Made by a program: the position numbers and the translations under genes. A stretch of DNA of 10,579 nt. It comes from Candidatus Mcinerneyibacterium aminivorans. Lineage in GTDB: Bacteria > Macinerneyibacteriota > Macinerneyibacteria > Macinerneyibacteriales > Macinerneyibacteriaceae. Of this stretch, positions 1-8,062 are shown piece after piece; position 1 is the first letter of the stretch, and each line of letters starts with the position of its first letter. The stretch covers positions 1-10,579 of the forward strand of contig VSIX01000092.1 of the NCBI GenBank assembly GCA_008086245.1, read 5' to 3'. The notes beneath the pieces were generated by a model. The model made no database searches. It saw only the letters and a list, made by a program, of their open reading frames with translations, and was not told the origin of the DNA.

Positions 1-80
1 AACTGGATAAATATTATATTTATGATATGTTTCCTAGAACGTACCATTTTGAAATTCTGTCAAAACTAAAAAAGGAGTGA
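1..80 (+). CDS. C-terminal end of an RNA m5U methyltransferase (RlmD/RumA-TrmA type), cut by the window edge
   Basis: The frame with its first full codon at 3 runs open from the window edge to a TGA at 78-80 and encodes 25 residues. They contain Asp-Met-Phe-Pro-Arg-Thr-Tyr-His-Phe-Glu, which matches the conserved tail motif (DMFPxTxHxE) of SAM-dependent uracil-5-methyltransferases such as RumA/RlmD and TrmA. In that family the Glu of this motif acts as the general base and sits 8-9 residues before the end; here 8 residues follow it, so the gene looks intact at its 3' end. These enzymes methylate a specific uridine in 23S rRNA or tRNA; which one cannot be told from the tail. The stop lies 6 bases before the ndk start, and the ndk ribosome binding site is inside this gene's last codons, so the two are probably co-transcribed. 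The identification rests on a short motif only. Confidence 0.72.
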   Translation, partial: LDKYYIYDMFPRTYHFEILSKLKKE

Positions 81-86
81 GAGTAA

Positions 87-545
87 ATGGTTGAAAAAAC
101 ATTTATTATGGTTAAACCTGATGGTATCCAGAGAGCATTACTTGGAGAGATAATTGATCGATTTGAGAATAAAGGCCTGAAGCTGGTGGGGCTTAAACTT
201 TTAAAAATGGATGATGAGCTTGCACAAAAACATTACAGCGAACATAAAAACAAAGAATTTTTTGAAAATTTAGTTAAATTTATAACATCCGGCCCGGTTG
301 TGGCAATGGTTTGGGAAGCTGACAATGCTGTTTATATCGGCAGGAAACTGGTTGGACCTACAACACCTAATGAAGCTGGGCCTGGAACGATCAGGGGAGA
401 TTTCTGTATAAATACCCAGTTTAATTTAATTCATGCCTCGGATTGTATAGAGAATGCAAGAAAAGAGATAGCTCTTTTCTTTGATGAAGATGAAATACTT
501 TCATATGAAAAATCAATCCGTCACTGGCTGGGGCTTGATATTTGA
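87..545 (+). CDS. ndk: nucleoside diphosphate kinase
   Basis: Encodes a 152-residue cytoplasmic enzyme, the usual size for bacterial Ndk, which moves the gamma-phosphate of ATP to other (d)NDPs through a phosphohistidine. Visible hallmarks are the N-terminal Met-Val-Lys-Pro-Asp-Gly (residues 8-13), the Arg-x-Leu-x-Gly-Pro-Thr segment with the following Pro-x-x-Ala-x-Pro-Gly-Thr-Ile-Arg (86-103), and the active-site stretch Asn-Leu-Ile-His-Ala-Ser-Asp with catalytic His116. The start is supported by AGGAG at 73-77, nine bases upstream of the ATG. The gene follows the RNA methyltransferase end by 6 bases and precedes plsX by 13 bases, with the plsX ribosome binding site overlapping the ndk stop. 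That arrangement suggests one operon. Nothing is missing or unusual. Confidence 0.98.
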   Translation: MVEKTFIMVKPDGIQRALLGEIIDRFENKGLKLVGLKLLKMDDELAQKHYSEHKNKEFFENLVKFITSGPVVAMVWEADNAVYIGRKLVGPTTPNEAGPGTIRGDFCINTQFNLIHASDCIENARKEIALFFDEDEILSYEKSIRHWLGLDI

Positions 546-558
546 AAGGGGAACTATT

Positions 559-1566
559 ATGAAAAAAATTGCACTGGATGCATTGGGTTCGGATAAAAGA
601 CCAAATCCCGAGATACTGGGAGCAATAAAGGCATTAAGAGAAAACGATGATATTCTCATATATTTGATAGGAAAAGAAGAAATCTTACATAATAAATTAA
701 GAAAATTTCAATATGATACAAGGCGATTGAAAATTATCAACGCCGATCAAGAGGTTAGAATGTCAGAATCCCCAACAAAAGCTTTAAGGGAGAAAAAAAA
801 CTCTTCTATTAAAATAGGAATGGATTTTCTTAAAAAAGAGGCTGATGCTTTTATTAGTGCCGGAAACACGGGAGCGTTAATGACTCATGCTTTAATGCAG
901 ATAGGGCGTATAAAGGAAATAAAAAGACCTGCAATATCTACAATTATTCCTACTCCCTATGGGGAAACTATCTTAATCGATTCGGGAGCTAATGCTGATG
1001 CCAAACCAATACATTTGCTTCAATTTGCGATAATGGGAGAAATTTATGCAAAAATAGTCTTCAACAAAAAAAACCCCAAGATTGGACTCCTGAGTAACGG
1101 GGAAGAAGAAAAAAAAGGAAACAAACTAACCAAAGAAACAAATAAATTGCTGAAAAAACATAGCAAACTAAATTTTATTGGAAATGTAGAGGGACGGGAT
1201 ATTCTTTCAGGAGAGGTGGATGTAGTCGTTTGTGATGGATTTACAGGAAATATTGTGCTTAAAACTGTAGAAAGTATATTTAAATTTATATTTAAAATTT
1301 TTAAAACTGAAATAGCAAACCATCTGCTTGCAAAGATAGGGCTGTTGCTTTTAAAACCCTCATTAAAAAGACTGCTGAAAAAAATGGATTATTCTGAGTT
1401 TGGAAGTGCTCCTCTTCTAGGGATAAAAAAACCGGTTTTAGTTGCACATGGCACATCTGATGAAAAGGCCATAAAAAACTCAATCAATTTTACCTATAAA
1501 TATATTTCTGAAGATTTTAGCAAGATGCTGCACGAGGAAATAAAAGATCTGGATATTGACAAATAG
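559..1566 (+). CDS. plsX: phosphate acyltransferase PlsX (acyl-ACP:phosphate)
   Basis: A 335-residue protein, normal PlsX length (about 330-345). PlsX converts acyl-ACP and inorganic phosphate to acyl-phosphate, which PlsY uses to acylate glycerol-3-phosphate; it is a peripheral membrane enzyme. Family signatures are the N-terminal Ala-Leu-Asp-Ala-Leu-Gly-Ser-Asp (usual form D-x-M-G-G-D), the Ser-Ala-Gly-Asn-Thr-Gly-Ala region, Asp-Ser-Gly-Ala-Asn-x-Asp-x-Lys-Pro, Leu-Leu-Ser-Asn-Gly-Glu-Glu, and Cys-Asp-Gly-Phe-Thr-Gly-Asn. The ATG at 559 is chosen because it is preceded by AAGGGGA (546-552) and gives the canonical N-terminus. The frame stays open upstream to an ATG at 481, but that would overlap ndk by 65 bases and add 26 residues unlike the family. 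plsX is often next to fabH or rpmF; neither is here. It ends 12 bases from the convergent lipoprotein gene. Confidence 0.96.
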   Translation: MKKIALDALGSDKRPNPEILGAIKALRENDDILIYLIGKEEILHNKLRKFQYDTRRLKIINADQEVRMSESPTKALREKKNSSIKIGMDFLKKEADAFISAGNTGALMTHALMQIGRIKEIKRPAISTIIPTPYGETILIDSGANADAKPIHLLQFAIMGEIYAKIVFNKKNPKIGLLSNGEEEKKGNKLTKETNKLLKKHSKLNFIGNVEGRDILSGEVDVVVCDGFTGNIVLKTVESIFKFIFKIFKTEIANHLLAKIGLLLLKPSLKRLLKKMDYSEFGSAPLLGIKKPVLVAHGTSDEKAIKNSINFTYKYISEDFSKMLHEEIKDLDIDK

Positions 1567-1578
1567 AGAAATAGGGAA

Positions 1579-3762
1579 TTATTTTTGATTGGGTAATTGA
1601 TTTATATATTTTTGAACTTCTTCTATATGGGGGTTTTCTTCAGAAGCATAATCCAAAAACTCTCTGAAATAAGATTCAGCCCCAGAATAGTTTTTTAAAT
1701 ATTTCATATTTAAATATCCCAAGGCATATAAAAGCTTTGGGTTTTTTGGGTTTTCATCCAGAGCTTTCTTATAGTAATTATAGGCTTTTTCCGGCATATT
1801 AAAATATGAAAGATAAATTTCTGCTTTCTTTTTTTCTGAAAGGGCATCTTCTTCAAGTATTTTATTAATCCCGGAAACGATTTTTTTGATATTATCGTTG
1901 CTTATATCATTAATTAGAGCATCTGTAAGAGACAATAGTTCCTCATCTTCATTCTTTTCTTCCTTAACAGTAGAACTGTTAATTTGAAAATTGGTTTTTA
2001 ATATTTTTAAATTATTATAGGAAATATTGGGGTCGCGGTAGTAGAAATATACATTTTGATATCTTGTAAATAAATGAGCATACTCGAAAAAATCATCAAC
2101 TGTTTTAGGTATATTTATGCATTTATTAATTTTAAGAAAATTATCCTGTCTCGAATAGTCAAAAAGATATAACCCGTTAATATTTTTGGTATTATTATTG
2201 GGCCAGCTAATAAGAATTTGACGGCTGCCGGCTTCCAGATATTTAATCGTGTTTTCATAAAAGTTCAAATCTGATTCCAGATATACATTTTCCCATTTAG
2301 GAGGATCCTTGATATAATTAAGTATATAACCGTTATAATTTCTTATATCGTTTTCCTTCCCCCCCAAAGCCATAAACAAATTATCCTTTTTGTTAAAAAG
2401 AAAAGTATATTCCTTTAAATCGGGTACTATTCCCTTAATATCCAGCTGTTCAAGGGTTAGAATATCGTTGCTTTCTATCTCAATTCTATAAATCTTGGAT
2501 AATTTATAAAAAAGATAAATGAAATTATTTTCAATAAACACATTTTCTTTGGCAATATTATCTAAAACCCCATTTTCAAGCTTTAAAGTCTCCCATCTGA
2601 AATTATCTTTATTCAGTGCATAAATTTGTGAACTGTCAAATTCCAAAAATATCCATCTTTTATTAATTTTATCCCACACTACAACATAATTGGATGGAAA
2701 TGTTGCGGGCGGGTTGTTCATAGATTTCTCCTGCCAGATTTCATCTTCTAAAGCATAAAGTCGCCAGTCAGAAGAAGAAATTTGTTCAATAAGATAAGGG
2801 TCAGTACTATCATGCAAAAGGAGGCTCCAGTTATCGGGAAGGTCCTTGTAGGTTTGAAAGGAGGATTTTATCTCAGCACTGTATTCAAAATTTCTCTCTT
2901 TTTTTCGGGCTTTTGATTTCTGGGAAGATACTAAAAGAGATCCCAGTTGCTTGGCCTCTTTGAACTGTTCTTTTTCAAGAGCATGTGAAAGAAGTACAGA
3001 ATACAGACCATTTCTTAATTCAAAATTTAAGCTACTGATTTTATCATAATATTTATCAATCTGAGAGATCTCAACTTCTGGATAGAGGATATTTTTTAAA
3101 AACTTATATTTGTTGCTATTTTTATAATATTTTTTGAATATTTTATAATAAAAATCTTTAATAAATAAGGTTTGTATAAATTTGCTTTTTACTTTATTGG
3201 ATTTTATCAGTTCTATGGTGGAAAAAAGATTCGTAAAATTTTTGTTTTCATAATAATAGTAGGACCACAAAACCGGAAAGTCATCCTTTTTATCAGCATT
3301 TGATTGTATATACTTTTCAAATTCTGCATTATAATTTAGTTTAATTAGAGTTTCAGCATACAAATATTTTAATCTTTTGTTTGGCTTCCCTTCCAGGGTG
3401 TTATTGTAGAAGTTATATGCACGTTGATATTTCTTGTTATTAACAAGTATCTGCATAATATTTGTTAATGAGTTAAGATAATGCTTTGAATCAGGATAAT
3501 TTTTTATAATTTTTTCATAATAAAAATAAGCTTTTTTATTATCTCCCATATCATAATAAATATTTCCAAGGATAAAATAAGAGTCATCATGAAGATGACT
3601 TAGGTCTTCATCGGATATTATTTTGTTACATTTCTGTTTAGACCTTTCATAATTACCTTCCCTATAGTATTTTTTAGCATTATAAAAAAGATTAAAATAG
3701 CCGCAGCTGGTAATTATTAATAAAAGTATTAAAGAAATAAATATAAAATATAATTTTTTCAT
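1579..3762 (-). CDS. large TPR lipoprotein with a beta-rich middle domain, function unknown
   Basis: A 727-residue predicted lipoprotein. The N-terminus is Met-Lys-Lys plus a hydrophobic stretch ending in the lipobox Ile-Thr-Ser-Cys, with Cys20 as the lipidated residue. The mature start (CGYFNLFYNAKKYYREG) resembles TPR lipoproteins I associate with FCB-type bacteria. Residues about 27-130 form TPR-like helical pairs. Residues about 320-610 are rich in aromatic and beta-type segments with repeated Trp/Tyr-x-x-Leu patterns and may be a beta-propeller; I cannot count blades. Residues about 640-720 return to TPR repeats, including Ala-Tyr-Asn-Tyr-Tyr-Lys-Lys-Ala-Leu-Asp-Glu-Asn-Pro. A scaffold on the periplasmic side of the envelope is plausible. 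The ATG follows the metK stop by 2 bases with no clear Shine-Dalgarno sequence, so translation is probably coupled to metK. It is the last gene of the - strand run. Confidence 0.85.
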   Translation of the reverse strand: MKKLYFIFISLILLLIITSCGYFNLFYNAKKYYREGNYERSKQKCNKIISDEDLSHLHDDSYFILGNIYYDMGDNKKAYFYYEKIIKNYPDSKHYLNSLTNIMQILVNNKKYQRAYNFYNNTLEGKPNKRLKYLYAETLIKLNYNAEFEKYIQSNADKKDDFPVLWSYYYYENKNFTNLFSTIELIKSNKVKSKFIQTLFIKDFYYKIFKKYYKNSNKYKFLKNILYPEVEISQIDKYYDKISSLNFELRNGLYSVLLSHALEKEQFKEAKQLGSLLVSSQKSKARKKERNFEYSAEIKSSFQTYKDLPDNWSLLLHDSTDPYLIEQISSSDWRLYALEDEIWQEKSMNNPPATFPSNYVVVWDKINKRWIFLEFDSSQIYALNKDNFRWETLKLENGVLDNIAKENVFIENNFIYLFYKLSKIYRIEIESNDILTLEQLDIKGIVPDLKEYTFLFNKKDNLFMALGGKENDIRNYNGYILNYIKDPPKWENVYLESDLNFYENTIKYLEAGSRQILISWPNNNTKNINGLYLFDYSRQDNFLKINKCINIPKTVDDFFEYAHLFTRYQNVYFYYRDPNISYNNLKILKTNFQINSSTVKEEKNEDEELLSLTDALINDISNDNIKKIVSGINKILEEDALSEKKKAEIYLSYFNMPEKAYNYYKKALDENPKNPKLLYALGYLNMKYLKNYSGAESYFREFLDYASEENPHIEEVQKYINQLPNQK

Positions 3763-3764
3763 AA

Positions 3765-4940
3765 TTAAATATTGTTTAAAATATCTTTTTTCAAATCGGT
3801 TTTTTCCCAGTTGAATTCTGGAAGCTCTCTTCCGAAATGGCCATAAGCAGCTGTTTTTTTATAAATAGGTCTCCGAAGTTCTAATCTATCTATTATTGCT
3901 CCCGGGCGAAAATCAAAGGCTTTTTTTACGGCTTTTGCTATTTTTTCATCGGGATATTTCCCGGTTCCAAACTGGTTAATATATATTGATACGGGTTCGG
4001 CAACTCCAATTGCATAAGCCACCTGAACTGAAACTTTCTTTGCTAACCCGGCTGCAACAATGTTTTTTGCTACATATCTGGCAGCATAAGTTCCTGTTCT
4101 GTCTACTTTTGATGGATCCTTTCCTGAAAAGGCACCGCCTCCATGTGCGCCAAAACCTCCAAAAGTATCAACAATGATTTTTCTGCCAGTTAAGCCTGCA
4201 TCAGCTTTTGGGCCCCCTTCTACAAATCTTCCGGTTGGATTTATATGGTATTTAACATTTTCTATATCTATATCCTTATAGGAGCACTCTTTTTCTAAAA
4301 CAGGTGCTATAACATGATTAATCAATTGATGTTTGAGATTATAGTGATCTATTGTGTCTTCATGCTGGGCAGAAAGAACAACAGTATTAACTTTTTTTGG
4401 GGTAAGTCCTTCATATTCAATTGTTACCTGACTCTTGCCATCGGGTCTTAAAAATTCTAACTTTTTATTTTTTCTTACGTCGGCGAGTTTTTTTGTTAAT
4501 TTGTGGGCCAGATAAATTGGCATCGGCATATATGTAGGAGTTTCATCTACTGCATATCCAAACATCATTCCCTGATCTCCGGCTCCCTGATTGAGATGTT
4601 TTTGGGTAACCCCTCTGGCAATATCGGGAGATTGTTCATCTATTGAAGTTAATACAGCAGTTGTTTCATAGTCAAAGCCGTAGTGAGGTTCAGTATATCC
4701 GATGTCTTTGATTGTATCCCTAACAACCTGGGGAATATTTACATAGGCATCGGTTGTTATCTCACCTGTAATTATAACCATTCCTGTTGAAACGAGTGTT
4801 TCACATGCAACTCTTGCTTTCTCATCCTGCTCGATTATTTTATCCAAAATTGCATCGGAACATTGATCGGCTATTTTGTCGGGATGCCCTTCAGTTACTG
4901 ATTCTGAAGTGAAAAAATATTTGCCCTTGTTTTTATCCAT
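3765..4940 (-). CDS. metK: S-adenosylmethionine synthetase (methionine adenosyltransferase)
   Basis: A 391-residue cytoplasmic enzyme making S-adenosylmethionine from ATP and methionine. Hallmarks: [10 protein letters not shown] (13-22, with His19 and Asp21 in the ATP/metal site), the signature [11 protein letters not shown] (119-129), and the P-loop-like Gly-Gly-Gly-Ala-Phe-Ser-Gly-Lys-Asp with the following Lys-Val-Asp-Arg (267-281). Length is typical of the bacterial family. The start has a good ribosome binding site, AAGGAG, six bases before the ATG, which also forms the last codons of the upstream nucleotidyltransferase gene; the upstream stop is one base away. With that packing there is no room for a SAM riboswitch directly in front of it, so its regulation must come from the operon or from elsewhere. 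Its place behind envelope-lipid genes is unusual but need not mean a shared function. Confidence 0.98.
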   Translation of the reverse strand: MDKNKGKYFFTSESVTEGHPDKIADQCSDAILDKIIEQDEKARVACETLVSTGMVIITGEITTDAYVNIPQVVRDTIKDIGYTEPHYGFDYETTAVLTSIDEQSPDIARGVTQKHLNQGAGDQGMMFGYAVDETPTYMPMPIYLAHKLTKKLADVRKNKKLEFLRPDGKSQVTIEYEGLTPKKVNTVVLSAQHEDTIDHYNLKHQLINHVIAPVLEKECSYKDIDIENVKYHINPTGRFVEGGPKADAGLTGRKIIVDTFGGFGAHGGGAFSGKDPSKVDRTGTYAARYVAKNIVAAGLAKKVSVQVAYAIGVAEPVSIYINQFGTGKYPDEKIAKAVKKAFDFRPGAIIDRLELRRPIYKKTAAYGHFGRELPEFNWEKTDLKKDILNNI

Positions 4941-4941
4941 T

Positions 4942-5937
4942 CTATTCTCCTTCTATAAAAGATTTTGATCCTATGTTTGTTTTAGTAAAATTTTTCTTAA
5001 GATTGCTCTTATCACCAATTATTGAATCCCGCAGCAAGAAGTTTTTTATTTTAGTATTTGAATATATAAGACTGTTTTTTATTATAGAGTTATCAATAGA
5101 TATATTGTCTGAAATTGATACATAAGGTCCAATTATGGAATTTTTTATTTTAACATCTTCCCCAATGGCAACAGGTGGAATTATTACTGTATTTGGATAA
5201 TTATATTTCAAATTTTGGTCTGAAAATTTGTCGAGCAAAAACTTATTTGTCTTAAGCAGGGTATCAATTGTACCACAATCAAACCAGTTTTTGACATCAT
5301 AGGTTTTCATTTTATCTTTTTGTTTTTCTACCATATAATTCAACGCATCCGTGATCTGGAATTCTCCTTTGGTTTTAATATTATTATTTATTATGTATTT
5401 TAAAGATTCAAAAAGCTTTTGGCTTTCTTTAATATAATAAACTCCGATTAAAGCTTTATTTGTTGAGGGATTGTCAGGTTTTTCAACAAGGTTTGTGATA
5501 AACTTATCTTTGTTTAGTTCTGCTATTCCAAAACGCTTTGGATTATCAACCTGTTTTGTAACAATTCTGGAATAATCGGAATTAATCAGTTTTTTTATGT
5601 CAATATCTACTATAGTGTCGCCTAAAATTATTAGAAGCTCCTCATTCTTTGAAATATTATCTTTTGCCATATAAATTGCATGGCCTAATCCAAGCATTTT
5701 CTGCTGTGTAATAAAGGTTATATTCAAATCAGGATATCTTTTATTAATCCAATTAATTAACATATCTTTTTGATATCCAACAATAATAACTATTTCTTCC
5801 GGATTTATTTTATTAACCCTATCAATTATATGGGCTAAAATGGGTTTCCCAGCCACCTCAACCATAGCCTTTGGGCGATTGTAGGTGTGAGGTCTTAATC
5901 GAGTGCCTATTCCAGCGGCAGGAATTATAGCTTTCAT
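4942..5937 (-). CDS. sugar-1-phosphate nucleotidyltransferase with left-handed beta-helix tail
   Basis: A 331-residue protein of the NTP_transferase family, which joins a sugar-1-phosphate to UTP or dTTP to give an NDP-sugar. The nucleotide-binding loop is [10 protein letters not shown] (7-16) with Arg-Pro-Lys-Ala-Met following. Further marks are Gly-Leu-Gly-His-Ala-Ile (83-88, GalU-like), Leu-Gly-Asp-Thr (105-108, metal Asp107), Val-Glu-Lys-Pro (151-154), Gly-Glu-Phe-Gln-Ile-Thr-Asp-Ala (191-198), and Trp-Phe-Asp-Cys-Gly-Thr (218-223). From about 245 to 325 there are imperfect hexapeptide repeats rich in Ile at every sixth position, as in a left-handed beta-helix. That tail separates it from plain GalU and fits glucose-1-phosphate thymidylyltransferase-like or UDP-sugar pyrophosphorylase-like proteins; the sugar and nucleotide are undecided. 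Start: ATG preceded by AAAGGAAGGG. It lies 16 bases after the lipid kinase gene and 1 base before metK. Confidence 0.88.
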   Translation of the reverse strand: MKAIIPAAGIGTRLRPHTYNRPKAMVEVAGKPILAHIIDRVNKINPEEIVIIVGYQKDMLINWINKRYPDLNITFITQQKMLGLGHAIYMAKDNISKNEELLIILGDTIVDIDIKKLINSDYSRIVTKQVDNPKRFGIAELNKDKFITNLVEKPDNPSTNKALIGVYYIKESQKLFESLKYIINNNIKTKGEFQITDALNYMVEKQKDKMKTYDVKNWFDCGTIDTLLKTNKFLLDKFSDQNLKYNYPNTVIIPPVAIGEDVKIKNSIIGPYVSISDNISIDNSIIKNSLIYSNTKIKNFLLRDSIIGDKSNLKKNFTKTNIGSKSFIEGE

Positions 5938-5953
5938 AAGTATCCCTTCCTTT

Positions 5954-6829
5954 TTATGTTAAAATGGTAATTGCCTGAGGGCAAACTTCAATATCAACAT
6001 GTTCCTTTTCTAATCCTGCAAGGTCTCCATCAATCTGTCCCGGGATTTCTTCTGTAATTAATCTTACCTTTGGAACCTGATAATATTCAACATCATCCGA
6101 GCTAATATGCGTTCCCTTTAATACATCCATAATATAAGAAATAGATTTTAAAACACCTTTCTTTTTGAATATGCAGATATCCAGTAAACCATCATCCATT
6201 TTTGCAAGGGGCGTTATGCTGTAGTTTCCCCCATAAAATGAGGCATTTCCAACAACCACAAAAAATCCTTTAACCGGATCTTTGCCGTCAAAAAGGTTTA
6301 CATATATCGGTTCGGGTTTATATGTAAATAATGTTGAAAACCCGGCCAGTGCATAGGCATATCTTCCTATAATCTGTTTAAGATTGCTATCGACTTTGCT
6401 AATTGTATGAGCATCAAAACCATAGCTTACCATTAATCCAAAATATTGATTTCCAAATTTTCCAACATCATAAGGTGTTGGATTTGCTTTATTTACAAGA
6501 TAGTAAGCGGCTTCAAAAGGGTTTGTGGGAAGGTTTAATTCAATAGATAAAACATTTGTTGTACCCGTTGGAATAATGCCTAAAGGGATGTTTTGTTCTA
6601 CAGTTTCATTTATTACAGAATTAACAGTTCCATCCCCTCCTGATACCAGAAGATAGTCATAATTTTTAAGATTTTTGGTGTTTTCCTTTAAATCAGCATC
6701 GTTTTTTATAATTGCAAGGTCAATCATGTATCCATTTTTTGACAGAATGTATAAAACTTTTGGTAGATAATCATCAAGCCTTCTCTGTCCGGAATTTGGA
6801 TTTACTATTAATTTTACTTTATATTTCAT
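5954..6829 (-). CDS. YegS/LCB5-type lipid kinase (diacylglycerol, long-chain-base or ceramide kinase)
   Basis: A 291-residue protein of the DAGK catalytic family, which covers bacterial DgkB/YegS, eukaryotic sphingosine kinases and bacterial ceramide kinase. Motifs seen: Asn-Pro-Asn-Ser-Gly (10-14), the nucleotide loop Gly-Gly-Asp-Gly-Thr-Val-Asn (64-70), Pro-Thr-Gly-Thr-Thr-Asn (87-92), Met-Asp-Asp-Gly-Leu-Leu-Asp (211-217), and Ile-Asp-Gly-Asp (266-269). The last is usually Asp-Gly-Glu, with Glu as the proposed catalytic base, so Asp269 is a conservative change. No membrane segment is seen; such kinases act at the inner face of the membrane. The ATG overlaps the stop of the palmitoyltransferase gene by one base (TAATG), which implies translational coupling. 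From this context I infer a long-chain base or ceramide substrate. Family membership is sure, the substrate is not: diacylglycerol or undecaprenol are alternatives. Confidence 0.86.
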   Translation of the reverse strand: MKYKVKLIVNPNSGQRRLDDYLPKVLYILSKNGYMIDLAIIKNDADLKENTKNLKNYDYLLVSGGDGTVNSVINETVEQNIPLGIIPTGTTNVLSIELNLPTNPFEAAYYLVNKANPTPYDVGKFGNQYFGLMVSYGFDAHTISKVDSNLKQIIGRYAYALAGFSTLFTYKPEPIYVNLFDGKDPVKGFFVVVGNASFYGGNYSITPLAKMDDGLLDICIFKKKGVLKSISYIMDVLKGTHISSDDVEYYQVPKVRLITEEIPGQIDGDLAGLEKEHVDIEVCPQAITILT

Positions 6830-8013
6830 TAAATTATACCTAAAGTTTCTCCTGCTTCTTTGAATTGTTTTAATGCAAAATCCAGCTGCTCTTTGGTATG
6901 GGTTGACATAAAGCTAGTTCTTATAAGAGAATATCCCACAGGTACAGCAGGTGGTACAGAAGGGTTAATAAAAATACCATTTTTCTGCAGTAATTTCCAT
7001 AACTGGAAAGTTTTGGTTTGATCGCCAATTATTAATGGTATTATTGGAGTTTCTGCATCTCCGGTATTATATCCCATATCCTGAAAGTTCTTCAGCATAT
7101 ATTCGGTATTTTCCCATAGTTTTTCAATTCTTTCCGGTTCTCTTTCCATAACTTCAAGAGCTCCAAGAACAGAACCCGCTGAGCCAGGAGGAAGAGACGC
7201 GCTGAAAATAAGAGAACGGGCATTATGTTTTATATAATCAACAACTTTCTCATCGGCTGCTACAAATCCTCCAACAGAAGCTAGAGATTTCGAGAAAGTT
7301 CCCATAATAACATCAACCTCGTCTTCAAGTCCGAAATACTTCGCAGTTCCTCCACCATCTTCGTTTAATACTCCAATAGAGTGAGCATCATCAACATATA
7401 TTCCCGCACCATATTTTTTTGCTAAATAAGAAATTTTATCCAGTTTGGCGATATCGCCATCCATAGAAAAAATTCCATCGGTAATTATTATTTTTGGCTT
7501 ATCCTTATATTTTTTTAATTTTGTTTCTAAATGTTCCATATCAGAATGTTTATACCTTGCAAATCTACCGGCAGCCAGACCTACTCCATCAAGAATACTT
7601 GCATGGTCAAGCTTGTCGGTGATAATTACATCTTTTCTATCCGATGCTAAAGCAGAAATTGCGCCTACATTTGCCTGATACCCAGTAGCAAAAACTAGAG
7701 AAGATTCTTTACCAACAAGATCTGCCAGTTTCTTTTCAAGTTCAAGATGAATATCTAAAGTTCCATTTAAAAATCTTGAGCCTGCACATCCCGTTCCGTA
7801 TTTCTCTACGGCATCTTTTGCCCTTTTTATAACATGAGGATGGTTCGTTAGGCCTAAATAGCTGTTGGATCCCAGCATTAATAGGTCCTGGCCGTTCATT
7901 TTCACCTCTGTATCCTGCTCGGATTCTATAATTCTAAAATATGGATAAATATTTTGTTCTCTTGCCTTATCTGCCTCTTCAAATTGATATATTTTGTCAA
8001 ATATACTATCCAT
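6829..8013 (-). CDS. spt: serine palmitoyltransferase (alpha-oxoamine synthase family)
   Basis: A 394-residue PLP enzyme of the alpha-oxoamine synthase family. Serine palmitoyltransferase condenses L-serine with a fatty acyl thioester to 3-ketosphinganine, the first committed step to sphingolipids. Catalytic positions seen: His137 in Asp-His-Ala-Ser (stacks on PLP), Asp208 and His211 in Val-Asp-Asp-Ala-His-Ser, the PLP lysine Lys242 in Gly-Thr-Phe-Ser-Lys-Ser-Leu-Ala-Ser, and Arg365 near the C-terminus. The stretch Ser-Arg-Phe-Leu-Asn-Gly-Thr-Leu-Asp-Ile-His (79-89) resembles Bacteroidetes-type palmitoyltransferases as I recall them, and differs from the Ser-Arg-Phe-x-x-Gly-Thr-x-x-x-His of glycine ketobutyrate ligases. 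Siblings (Kbl, BioF, HemA) are alternatives, but no threonine, biotin or heme genes are nearby, whereas reductase, acyltransferase and lipid kinase genes are. The start has a perfect AAGGAGG nine bases upstream. It ends overlapping the kinase start by one base. Confidence 0.87.
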   Translation of the reverse strand: MDSIFDKIYQFEEADKAREQNIYPYFRIIESEQDTEVKMNGQDLLMLGSNSYLGLTNHPHVIKRAKDAVEKYGTGCAGSRFLNGTLDIHLELEKKLADLVGKESSLVFATGYQANVGAISALASDRKDVIITDKLDHASILDGVGLAAGRFARYKHSDMEHLETKLKKYKDKPKIIITDGIFSMDGDIAKLDKISYLAKKYGAGIYVDDAHSIGVLNEDGGGTAKYFGLEDEVDVIMGTFSKSLASVGGFVAADEKVVDYIKHNARSLIFSASLPPGSAGSVLGALEVMEREPERIEKLWENTEYMLKNFQDMGYNTGDAETPIIPLIIGDQTKTFQLWKLLQKNGIFINPSVPPAVPVGYSLIRTSFMSTHTKEQLDFALKQFKEAGETLGII

Positions 8014-8022
8014 CGTATACTC

Positions 8023-8029
8023 CCTCCTT
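8023..8029 (-). promoter_or_regulatory. strong ribosome binding site of the palmitoyltransferase gene
   Basis: Read on the - strand this is AAGGAGG, a full match to the anti-Shine-Dalgarno sequence, nine bases before the ATG at 8013. Most other genes of this run have shorter sites or none visible, so spt is probably translated independently and efficiently. It also fixes the start of that gene. Confidence 0.85.
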
Positions 8030-8043
8030 ATTTATCTATATGT

Positions 8044-8060
8044 TATTTTAAGAGAAAATA
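8044..8060. repeat. small inverted repeat over the predicted start of the spt transcript
   Basis: TATTTT (8044-8049) and AAAATA (8055-8060) are perfect 6-base inverted arms around a 5-base spacer. The repeat begins three bases downstream of the predicted -10 box and covers the predicted transcription start near 8056. That is a usual place for an operator. The arms are pure A/T in an A/T-rich intergenic region, so chance is a serious alternative. Confidence 0.3.
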
Positions 8061-8062
8061 TG

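Noticed and set aside
481-558. A longer plsX starting at the ATG at 481
   Set aside because: It would overlap ndk by 65 bases, add 26 residues unlike the PlsX N-terminus and ignore the good ribosome binding site before 559.
1741-1760. T/G-rich run resembling a terminator tail inside the lipoprotein gene
   Set aside because: No stable hairpin precedes it, and the frame encodes TPR-type residues Asn-Pro-Lys-Asn-Pro-Lys.
4941-4990. SAM riboswitch in front of metK
   Set aside because: The upstream gene ends one base before metK, and the region is coding with no riboswitch-like pattern of paired helices visible.
6829-8013. Assignment as 2-amino-3-ketobutyrate ligase, BioF or HemA
   Set aside because: The family is shared, but the Leu-Asn-Gly-Thr-Leu-Asp-Ile-His stretch and the reductase, acyltransferase and lipid kinase neighbours favour serine palmitoyltransferase. 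Not fully excluded.
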